Below are positions 1 to 9,478 of a DNA stretch of 64,000 bases, piece after piece. The first letter of the stretch is position 1; each line of letters opens with the position of its first letter. Below the pieces are notes generated by a model. It had not been told where the DNA came from and did no database searches. It worked only from the letters and a program-made list of their open reading frames with translations. The stretch lies in NCBI GenBank assembly GCA_013407085.1, contig JACCGJ010000619.1, forward strand, positions 20,328 through 84,327, written 5' to 3'. This DNA comes from Atriophallophorus winterbourni. Taxonomy: Eukaryota > Platyhelminthes > Trematoda > Plagiorchiida > Microphallidae. The position numbers and the translations under genes were made by a program.

Positions 1-170
1 TTGCCTGCATCAGGCTTGGGCTTTCATACTATACCATATACAGGGTCCAGGACGTCTTGCGCATGGGCAAATTGACAATAGCTTAGACCACGTGTAGTCT
101 GTATGAGCGACAATTTACTTGTATCCAGGTTTGTGATATCATACACATACAGATCTAAAGTACATCCACT
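1..170 (-). repeat. Decayed R1 interspersed repeat
   Basis: Reverse-complement remnants of the commonest short repeat in this window, here called R1. About 1-38 matches the R1 head (GGCAAAG, CAGGCTTG and CTTTCAT equivalents), and about 45-150 is a second, more degenerate head including the CACGTG-TAGTCT block. No coding potential. Confidence 0.5.
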
Positions 171-1392
171 GATAAGCCGAATATTATTTTACGAGTAAGT
201 TGTACCCTAAATAACTGAAGATGCAATAGCGAGATTGGTTATATTTCCTCAACATATCATACTGCAAAATCGGGGTCGGGAAATTATATTTCTGACAATT
301 GAGATACTTACTGATCAGGATCGCGGTAATAGCATTTCGAGCCTTTTAGGAAATTTTCCACGACTTATACGTTAATATTACTTTTCAAAGCGAAAGAGAA
401 CTTGCACTCGAGAACTGATCACTCAAGCACTGTAACTACATCAGTTTTTGCCAACACTGTTCCGTAACGAACAGTAAAAAACGAGAAGTTAACCGCGTGA
501 GTACGCTCAACCTTGTACCAAAGCTCAGAAACACCGAGTAATACCACTTATGAAGCGACAAGTCTACCTACAGCAATCAGTGAAACATTTGTAGGCTTCA
601 AACGATGCACCAGGAAGTCACATGTCGAACATGTTGCGATACGATTAGACGACAAAACGTAACCACGCTAATCAGAAACAGTACGCACAACAATCTCGTG
701 CACACGGATGGCATGGTCCATTTCTCGTATGTTGATCAAGATTGACCCGAGAACAAGAGCCAATTTAACAATCAACAATGGGTTGAAGCTTTTAAATTAA
801 GAAGCATAGGCATCAGATCAGTTTATGAACAGTTTCATCAGGTTCTCTCAACTCTTTACAAGCATAGCAACGTGCCGAATAACAACTAGTTTCAGGCACA
901 TAAACCAGTCAAACGTTCATCTAAGCCTTCCTTAATCGTTCAGTTTCGCTATTCTTGCAACTCCGGATAAAAAATCAAGATCTGTAACACAGCTCCATGG
1001 AACGGACTGACAGCGCAGTCTGATTAACAACTAGCCCCATAGCAGAAGTGAATGGCACCGGTAGTTTGATAGCCCGACTGTAATGCAATCAATCTATGGA
1101 AATTGGCTTTTAATCATGACCATTATTGTAACTAATTGAAAGCATCTGGCATTCATGTAGCCGACAAATTGGTAGCATTTAGGAGTGAGTCAAGTGGCCT
1201 CTGGATCGCTACGATGCCATAATTGCACCGACTAAATAACAGTCTCCGGCCGGTATGAAACAACTTATGCTTGCGTGTGGTACAACATATTGTCAAAGGA
1301 CAGTCACGTCCTTGCAGGCGACTAGTTCTTTTAAAAATTTAAATAACTGAAAAGGATTTACGCACACTCGAATAGGGAAAACGGCTTAACAT
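171..1392. other. No gene recognised; 3' flank of KH gene
   Basis: About 1.2 kb of unique-looking, AT-leaning sequence with no long open frame, no recognisable repeat and no splice-consistent coding segment. It lies downstream of the minus-strand KH gene. Confidence 0.5.
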
Positions 1393-1398
1393 TTTATT
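1393..1398 (-). terminator. Candidate polyadenylation signal of KH gene
   Basis: AATAAA on the minus strand, about 210 nt past the stop codon of the KH gene and the first canonical hexamer I found there. Placement is plausible but not proven. Confidence 0.45.
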
Positions 1399-1606
1399 TT
1401 AATATTTATATATTTGAATGGAACAAAAACGGTTTACCCAGACAGAACTACATAGAAGCAGTTTAAGATATTGAGATTTTAGATGCAGATTGATTGATTG
1501 GTACCGACGGGAGTAAAAATGCAGGACTGGCTTTGATAATTGAGTTTGTTTAAATTTTTCTATTGACTGTTGATTGAAATTTGTTTAGGTAGTTATGTAC
1601 CCAAAT

Positions 1607-2660
1607 CTATTGCGTTTCACCCGGTTTCATTCCAGGACGGGCATAAGGGTGAGCTCGGCCTCGACCACGTGCGTCAGTAACACCAATTTTTCCCCAAGAA
1701 TCGTCTTGTCCTGGATTAAAAATTTGAACCTCAATTACTCATACATTCAATTTTGAAAAAGATTATACAGCATGCACACCAGCTTACCGTACGAGGAACC
1801 GAACTGATCATATACCGGGGCACTGTAGTCTGTTTGCTCGTACATACCCATAGTTGGATACATCATTGGTGCAGTGCCATTACCGTATGCATCAGCAGTA
1901 ACTGCCTGTGGAACATTAGACATGCCTAAGTTGCCATTGGCTGTTTGATCACGAGCTCCCCAAGGTTTGCCTCTTCCACGGTACGGTGATCCTGGAGGGG
2001 GAACTTGGAAATTACCCCTTACGTTAGTAGCTCTTCCAGCCACCACTGAACCGCCACGCGCGGCATTGATTGGAGGTGCCGTAGCGCCCCAGGGTGCAGG
2101 AAACTCAGCGGAACCCTGGAAAATAAATTGATATCAAGCATACCGGAAGCATTATTTTACGGAGTTCTGCCAGAGCGTGAGATAGTCTGTAATAAGCTTC
2201 TGATGGTGGTGCCAAACTGTCGACTTGCAAGTGTAATTTTTGTTTAAGATGTTGGTACTTCGGGTCGCCGCTTGATAACAGTTCACGTTCTTTTGAACTG
2301 TCACGAAGGGAGCCCGCACCGAGAATGGCCATTTTAGTTTTAGTGCTTTCTTGTACAGCCCGCAGTGTTTGTCCACCCGGACCCAGTAGTTTACCGACAA
2401 AGTTTATTCCAGGATAGTTACTACTAGGTATTTCAATTTTTGCTCGAATCTTGACTTGTTCATTAGAAACGATGTCCATTGATTCTGCGATCCCACCTCG
2501 AAGACGAAAAAGTTCTAGGAAAATAAGATAATTCGAATAAGTTACCGTTTTCAGCTAAAGCATGCAAAGCCGGAAATGCAGCTCCATCAAGATTTTTTAA
2601 TTCACGAGAAAGCTCATCAATAACTTCCGCATGTTCCGGACGCATTTCGTTGAACTTCAT
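1607..2660 (-). CDS. STAR-family KH RNA-binding protein (Sam68/KHDRBS-like)
   Basis: Predicted 305-aa single-KH protein, probably nuclear, of the STAR (signal transduction and activation of RNA) group that binds A/U-rich RNA and regulates splicing. Exons on the minus strand are 2660-2546, 2514-2144, 2115-1788 and 1710-1607. All junctions are GT-AG and the sum is 918 nt, exactly in frame. The N-terminus (residues about 5-50) resembles a QUA1 dimerisation segment. The maxi-KH domain runs from about residue 58 to 162 with the GPGG loop at 83-86, followed by the STAR-typical SxRDxxKExEL and GDPKYxHL blocks. The C-terminus is rich in Gly, Pro and Tyr and ends in an RGRGRAHPY-type tail, as in vertebrate Sam68/SLM proteins. 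ATG at 2660 was chosen because it precedes the QUA1-like helix; an upstream in-frame extension has no homology. Introns 1 and 2 are only 31 and 28 nt; intron 3 is 77 nt. The KHDRBS paralogue number cannot be assigned. Confidence 0.93.
2116..2143 (-). other. 28-nt intron of KH gene
   Basis: GTATGC...TTTTCCAG. Removing these 28 nt joins the end of the KH domain to the Pro/Gly-rich tail in frame; reading through gives a stop within a few codons. An upstream GTAAAA alternative donor leads to a stop, so this is the preferred junction. Confidence 0.85.
2515..2545 (-). other. 31-nt intron of KH gene
   Basis: GTAACT...TTTCCTAG. Removing it restores a continuous QUA1-to-KH reading frame (…AEN then ELFRLRGG). 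Without splicing the frame stops after the donor. Confidence 0.85.
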
Positions 2661-2699
2661 TATTAACAATATGGCCGCGAAATGCAATTAAACAAAAAA

Positions 2700-3200
2700 A
2701 CGAAAAGGTCACTTTAGAAGTATTTCTTGAAGTTATAAAAATAAACAGAATTATTACGTAGCACTAAGAAACAAGTTTGTATTTCACGTATTATAGCTAA
2801 ATTTTTCTATTTAAGACTAAAACTGCCTTGAAATCAATAAATTTTACAAAAGTTTACTCGTGTCAATGTCGCCGCATGTGGATATGTTCAACTAATTTGC
2901 TTACAATAAAGATGTACAAATTTCGGCACCTTTGTTCTTTTAGATCTCAAAAACTAATAAGAAAGAATGCGTGCATTGTTATCAATCTAATCGTGACTGT
3001 TTATGCCGGATCGTAATAGTGCTTATTATTTTTTAGAAAAAAATCAAGTTTAATATAACATTTGGGGATGAACAACGTATATAATGTATTTTTGATCCAT
3101 CCTCCCTATCACGATTAATTTTCAGCGATTTTTCAGGTTTATTGAATTTTTATCACTAATGAACTGAAAAACTTACCCAGTTTTTTTCATATCTGGAAAT
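2700..3200. other. Upstream flank of KH gene, nothing recognised
   Basis: AT-rich sequence immediately 5' of the minus-strand KH gene. It probably contains its promoter, but no TATA box or initiator could be picked with confidence. Confidence 0.4.
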
Positions 3201-3213
3201 GAACCAGTAAGAA

Positions 3214-3410
3214 TTACACTTTGAAATTGGCCACTTGCGTACTTCGGCGTATATGAAAATATAATGCTCTTAAGATACAAACATACTTCTCGGGTACTCC
3301 ATGTCTCAGCAGACAGTTCTCAAGACTTTCGCAATCGATTGAATAGAATGCCACTCGAATGTCAAATAATATCACGACAATTATCCTAAAAATTGCGTCG
3401 CGCTGCCATA
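3214..3410 (-). pseudogene. Decayed LINE reverse transcriptase fragment
   Basis: Minus-strand translation contains a VILFDIRVAFYSID block followed by LLRHGVPEKYV. This matches the region around the first catalytic Asp of RTE/SR2-type reverse transcriptases (LFxDxxAAFDSVD, then LxxxGVP). It is short and isolated, with no intact flanks, so it is a dead remnant. The exact family is uncertain. Confidence 0.6.
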
Positions 3411-4520
3411 GTAATTGACGGAGTCTGAAAATTTGATCTAAGTTCCTCAAAGTGTTCTTGCGTTTGTGTATGTTAAAAATCGCTAATCCATCTTGTTAAC
3501 GTATCAGCTCAATGACGCATGGTTGCCTGCTTCCAGTAGTTCTGATTAGTTAGAAAAAATTTGTGAATTCGCTTCATCTGCCTCAGATTACATTTAAATA
3601 GCTTTAGAACTCCGCCAACTTTGCATCTCGGTTCTCAAACTGGCAACCAGTTTACGTTTAGTAAGCCTTCGTGACGCATCATATATGCTATCAGCAAAAA
3701 GCAACCGAAGTCGGTCTATTAGTTGAAAAGAATTCGCAAATACCAACTTCATTGTTCATTGATACTGTCTTTTGGAATTACAGAAAGATGCCAAGTTAAC
3801 TTGGTCTAAAACTCCCTGATAACCGGGAGATCATTATGCATAGCAACATCCAACTGATTTGCAACGTTTCTACCTTTCACATTACAGATTAGCACAGACT
3901 AACGCATGATCTGATTCTGGACAGGTGTCCAAGTATGAAAAAACTATCTTGCAAACTCCCTCGCTACGAGTAATTAATCGCAATGTGGTCAATTTGCGTG
4001 AAAAATGCTGCCGAATGAGATTTCGATGGATATCAGTGACGCTTCGGAAGGTGGAAGTTAGTGCTGCCATAGTAAAGTCATTGCTCTGAGCACAAACTAA
4101 GCAATTTTTCGTCATTTTCATTACGATGACAATCCAGAACAAACTTTTCACACACAAAATGCTTGTTTAAAGATAGACGGCCCATACGTGCGTTCATATA
4201 TACAGCTAGGATGTCATTCCTCAATGTGTTCTTGTTATTTTCCATATAACTCATCCTTGGAAAGTTTAGAGCTACAATTAATCCTTGCATTAGCAGCAAC
4301 AACAGACAGTCTGCGGGATTGATTGCAACATGGGCCTTCATTCACGAACATACCTAAGAAAACAAATTACCCGAGCATATATTTCCAATTAACAATTTCT
4401 CTCTCCATGTCACAATTGGAATTATTGTTGACCCTGCCGACAGCAAACTTTGAAGTAAAACTTTCTTTAACATGTAAACGTATATCTGCATCAGTTGATT
4501 GTCAACATTCGAAATCATAT
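3411..4520. other. No gene recognised; decayed sequence
   Basis: Several short overlapping minus-strand frames (3882-4341) have no domain I recognise. One contains a weak YMNAR...L...K string reminiscent of a LINE endonuclease start, but this is not enough to call it. Confidence 0.4.
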
Positions 4521-5735
4521 GTGACGCGCGGTTGGATTATTTTGAGCCCCGAACATTTTGATATAAATTTCATAATTTTCATCCGATCGATGTGATCTTT
4601 GGACCACGAACAGCAGGTTTGCTACGACGGATCTATTCATAAAAGAATTATCCATCTAAGAGGCGTCGTTCTTTGTGTGCATTACTCGTGAATTTTCTGC
4701 CTTTTGTTCGTTAATTTGCATCAATTTTGTGTTTCTGCTATTAGGTCAACCCGTTGGTTTTTACCACAGTCAGTAACTACTCGGGGAAATAATCAACGTG
4801 GAATCAATTTCACATCAAAATTCTTAACGTGAAACTGACGAATTTGCGGCTAAATCGAGCGACAAAATAATTTTATAACACGTCCATTTCCAACACCGCA
4901 CATGCCGATTTTTCAGCTGCAATTTGTATTTTGGTTAAAACCGTTGAAGTGAAACCATCTTAAGTTTTTAAACACGCATCGCCTGCCTGAAAGTAGTGAG
5001 TGGTAAGGTCAGATATGTCATTTGGCACAACTGCTCACACACGTGTCACTCAAAATGTGACAAATCATTAACTACAGTGGCGAAAATTTCCTGGTGTATG
5101 CTACGTGTGTAAAGATGGAAGAAACTGAAACATACAAAGATGTACCCAGTTTACTAAGCGTCCAGTGAAAAATACAGCTGATCGGATGCTGAGTTTGGAG
5201 CTCAGTATACAAATGTTAAAGGCATTGGTAGAAACTCAGGTCACCGCTCAGAACTCGCAGTTTGAAGTTTCGACTGTAATACCAGTCAGATAAAAACTGC
5301 ATCTCAGCAAATAATTCACAACTAAGTTTCAGCTGTTTCAAGTTTGCAGTAGAGTCTTTAAAAGTGTTCTCTTCATCAATATGCCAACTTTACTAATGCG
5401 ACTGTTGAAGACCTGTCTGGCAAAACATCCCAGGTACGATAAATGTTACGAAGGCCAAGTCACATGATCAACGGTAGGTTAGGCTTAAATCCTCATATTC
5501 TAAAACAAACGTTGTGGTGTAAATTGGGCATGATAACTATTCGATCTAAGACAGTTAAAATGTCCCGCAACCAGCGAGAGCAACAGGCACAGAGTGTACC
5601 GTCACTACATGTACAAAGTGTGATTTGTCCCAATGTAATGGAAACGAGTGCCACCTTACTAGGCGTACTTACTAGAGTACGATAAAGATGAATGGAAAAT
5701 GGTTTGTAGCAGAATAGACTTGGAGCCAGTTTCAA
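4521..5735 (+). mobile_element. CR1-like LINE, 5' fragment (5'UTR plus start of ORF1)
   Basis: Aligns along its length with the minus-strand LINE at 13.9-18.2 kb. It begins at the same point (GTGACGCGCGGTTGGATTA here; GTGACGTGCGGTTGGATTA near 18196), runs through the same 5'UTR, and then has degraded ORF1 sequence. From about 5084 it encodes the second half of a PHD-like zinc finger (VCYVCK), then the RMLSLELxIQM, ATVxxLSxxxxPG and ETSATLLG blocks. Many frameshifts. It stops abruptly at about 5735, where a minus-strand LINE tail begins. Confidence 0.75.
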
Positions 5736-5736
5736 G

Positions 5737-6085
5737 ATTCAAGATTCAAGATTTATGGTTGAAAAAGCAATTGACTTTACAATTAACTATACGTACAAAT
5801 GCATATATATTCACTTATAATGGCTAAAAAACGATGTCGGCTAGACTCCAGGAAACACTTCTTTGGCCTTAGGGTTGTAAACGTCTGAAACATTCTTCCA
5901 GCAGAACTTATATCCTGCTGTACCGTCTCGAGTTTTAAGCAGGGTTTGGACCGCAACTGGGGTAAGTTTTTTCCTGAATACTCTCCTTATTTGCTATACA
6001 AGCTTAGGTAGTTCATTTTTTAGCGTTTTATATGAAGTGAGGGCTAGAGTTCTATGTGTTTTTTATTATTTATTATACACGATGC
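5737..6085 (-). mobile_element. LINE 3' end with heptamer tail (minus strand)
   Basis: Read on the minus strand, the segment ends in three copies of a TCTTGAA-type heptamer at 5737-5757, exactly where the plus-strand LINE fragment is cut. CR1-clade LINEs typically end in short tandem repeats rather than poly(A), so this is best read as the 3' end of a LINE inserted into the 4521-5735 copy. I could not tie the upstream sequence to a specific ORF. Confidence 0.45.
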
Positions 6086-6090
6086 TACTC

Positions 6091-6325
6091 CAGCTGACCT
6101 CTCACTGTGCTGGTGAAGAGAAACTGCTTTTCTTGTTCCAGCATCGGCTATAACGCGGTGCTTTCTAAATATAACCCGGATAATCTGTTGGAGTCGCGAT
6201 CGTCGAAGATTCAAAATAGACAAAAAGAATAAACGTTTTGGCAGTGGTAGGTGCTTCTCTGCAGCTTTCCACCGAAAGAAATTCTAGACGCTCGATTGGA
6301 TCGTTAGCCACATACCGTCCTGTGC
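6091..6325 (+). repeat. R2 SINE-like repeat, copy 1
   Basis: Starts with GCTGACCTCTCACTGTGCTG and ends near TGTGCAAATTGAACTGAAC. The same head and tail recur at 23251-23460 (+), and a head at 8890 (-). Non-coding, about 230 bp. Confidence 0.6.
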
Positions 6326-6388
6326 AAATTGAACTGAACAGAACTATATAAATAAAATTACAATCAATGGGAGGATGATAGTTTATTA

Positions 6389-8200
6389 TTATTCGAGGGT
6401 GAAATTTGGATTAGCTCTCATATAATCGTCAAGTTTCGATTTGAATATAGATAAACTGTTTGAGCTTACCAAATCGGAAGGTGAGGATTTCAAGACAAAG
6501 GACACATGCACCGAATAAAAATACCTGCGGCAGTTACGTTTGGAATGTGGTATTTCCAACTTGCATCCATGGCCACGGCTGTTGCTGGAAGTTCGAAGGT
6601 GGAATAATATATCCAGGGGGTGGGAAACAGTACTGAGTATTTTGTATGCGAGTATGAGTTCCCCTCGCATTCTCCTTTGTGCAAGTGTCCTCATCTCCAG
6701 TCGGCTGAGTCGCCCTGCGAATGGCATATTTTCAAGTCTAATGACAAGCCAAGATGCTCTCCGGTATATGCGATCCAGAAGTGAGATGTCTTTTTGGAGC
6801 CATGGTGTCCAGGCTTGTGCGGCATAGTCTAGAATCGGGGGTATATGTGTGTTCATCATGAGAGGAAAACACCCCGGGGAAAACGTCCAAATATCCGCCG
6901 TAACATGCTGAGCAGCCAAGACGCGCATTTGTAAACGGCTCCGCATTGTAGACCATTTTTTAAACTAGCGCAAATCCTTTTCTTCTTCGGTGTACTCCAG
7001 GTTTCCGTCGCTGAGCTTTTATCGTTAGGAAAATCCAAGGTCAAGACCGATCTGAATGATCTTCTACTTTTGCATATTCAATAACAGTTTATTTTCGGAA
7101 GACCAGTTATACACAGCATTCAAATCGTTTTGCACCGAAATACAATCATTCGCATTGCTGATTCACCTCCATACTTATATATCGTTAGCAAACAATACCA
7201 TCTTACTGTCATTTGGTATTGGTATATCGTTCATATAGACAGTATTGGTTCAAGCAATGCGCATTGTGGAACACCGCTAGTGACATCGATTTTCTTCGAT
7301 AATAGGCCGTCCACACGAACTCTGATGTGTCTGTTGCTGAAGTAATAACTTATCAATTCATATAGTATTCCAACAATACCGTGTTTCGTTAGCTTGTTCA
7401 AGAGTAACTTATGATGGATTCTGTCAAACGCTTTAGAAATGTCCAAGTAGAAGGCACGAATAAAGCCCACGCATCTACAATCATCGTCCTTTTGTCTGAG
7501 TTTGTCAGCAAATTTGATAGACAACAGCGATTTTTGCTATATCCATGTTGGGCAACTGCCGAAAGTAAGTTTGTTTCCAGATGACGCACTATTTCAGCGG
7601 TTATTATTCGCTCCAAAACTTTTGATACCGAAGACAGCAATGTCACCGGCCTGTAATTTATAACTTCAGAACTGCAACCAACTTTGTAAATGGGTATTAT
7701 TTGTCTTAGTTTCCAGTCTTTTGGTACTACACCAGCTTAGAGCAAATTATTGAACATGCAGAATAATGGTTCAAATAGCTGCACATGACAGGTTTTGAGC
7801 AGCTTTGGGGTCATCTCATTTGGTCCTGAAGATTTCTTCACGTTTAATTTTCGTAAGTGCTGCGCTACCACAAGCGGAGTAATCAATACTTCACCTAAGT
7901 TCGGTCGATCAAGTCGAATAATTGTTTTTTTATCAGGCTCCATGCATGAAAGACTCCTGCATAAAAGTCTGCTAACAGGTCAGCGGTCTGATTAATGAAT
8001 TCTGTGAAGCCCGGACGAAGTTGTTAGGGAAAGACTCCTGGTTTAAAACATCGTTCTATCGTTCACGAGTCTATAAAGAGCTTTGGATTCTGGTGCATCT
8101 GAGAAATCATTTGCGATTGGAAAGCTTGTTTATCATCTCGAATTAAGACGATAACTTTGTTTCGCGGTCGTGTAAATTGTGTACAAGTATCTGCTGTGTT
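6389..8200 (-). pseudogene. CR1-like LINE ORF2, broken (linker, RT, C-terminal domain)
   Basis: Minus-strand pieces in order: a pre-RT linker (8200-8060, SQMISQMHQNPKLF); the KSSGPNEMTPKLLK block (7943-7737), equal to the RT0/RT1 SAGPDGI motif; a QHGY plus finger region (7646-7398); YLDISKAFDR (7524-7231); a degraded SGVPQ box; and a 185-aa C-terminal domain (6946-6389) with the ILDYAAQAWTPWLQKDISLLDRIYRRA pattern. Frameshifts separate the pieces, and the catalytic FADD box near 7150 reads FAND, so it is inactive. The endonuclease half is not here; see 13725-14110 for a possible displaced part. Confidence 0.8.
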
Positions 8201-8589
8201 GGTAGCCTTGTAATAATATATATATATATTCTTGGATATAAAAGGCATGCAATACATGATCAGTTTATCAAAATTTGAACAGCAAAAGAAAATAGGACAG
8301 TGCAAGTGACCGAAGTGAGCGGGATTTTTAAACATTTTTTCCGTTAAATAAGGGAAATGAATATACAGTAGGTAAGAAAACAAATTTTTAATGTCTAATA
8401 GAAATAAAATTTTATTTAAATTATGTCAAGATTTACGAATGGCAAGGATGCAAGAAACAAATGAAGAACAGAAATGGAAGGTAATTATGGAAAAAGTGGT
8501 GGGAATTGTAATGAAGCTGTCATAAAAAATTGATAAATAAATTATATATGCATAAATTCATCTTTTTACGGGAAGGTTGGTTAAGAAGA

Positions 8590-8890
8590 TTGAAAAGGGA
8601 ACATAAATCCATCGGAATAAGAAAATCTAAGAAATTGTGGGGGATGAGAGAGGGTGTGGCTAATAGCAATGAGTAGGCAGTAGGGTGCTGTGCTCCAAGA
8701 CTCTCGAAGAAATGTCGACGAATCGAACCGAAATTTGTTCACTAGCCGGATTTTCGTTATCTGCAGGAGAATGAATCGCATACGGAACAAATCTCGGGCG
8801 GATAGATTTCGAACCAATTACAGTGATGTTTCGTTATTCGAAGACACTGGAATATAATCAAAGATTTTCTCTTCACCAGCATGGTGAGAG
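8590..8890 (-). repeat. R2 SINE-like repeat, copy 2
   Basis: On the minus strand it begins with the R2 head GACCTCTCACCATGCTGGTG followed by AAGAGAAA. It shares the distal TTAGCCAC block with the copy at 23251. The middle is diverged. Confidence 0.45.
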
Positions 8891-9130
8891 GTCATCAAAG
8901 TAAAATATCACATCATTTAAGAAATAAGAATGTACATTAAAAAACTTAATGTATTTTAGTTTTTTTACATTTTTTTATTTTTTGGTAGATTTTTAATATT
9001 TTGCACGTTACAATAAAAAATGAGACATTTCTAGGCCTCATGATAAATAAAAGACAGTTATATACATAATGGTGTATAAAAAATGTTATCGAAGACAATG
9101 TTGAGCTTAATTAGTGTAAAAGCATTTGTA

Positions 9131-9380
9131 GGGTCCGGTAACCTGACACTTGAATGGCCAGTTATCCAGAGAATACTATCTGACCTCATGATATACTAAT
9201 ATATGCAGATATATAGGCAGATAACGGTTCAGGATATGGTCATATGGTAAGAATGATTATAAAACACACGGTTACGATGACGATGTCTAACAACATATCT
9301 AGGGTCTGGTAACCTGACACTTGAATGGCCAGTTATCCAGAGAATACCATAAGACATCATGATATACTAATATGTGTAGA
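9131..9380 (-). repeat. 171-bp-period direct repeat in LINE 3' region
   Basis: About 80 bp starting GGGTCCGGTAACCTGACAC at 9131 recurs at 9302 (GGGTCTGGTAACCTGACAC) with few changes. Both units end near GATATACTAATAT. It lies just downstream of the family B ORF2 stop, so it is a tandem duplication within the 3'UTR. Confidence 0.8.
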
Positions 9381-9478
9381 AAGATGTGGAAAAGAAACCT
9401 GGGATCCCATGAGAGCATAGAATATCCAGAGAAGAGTTTATCTTAAGGATTTGGGATAGTGAGTGAACGGTAAAAGTT

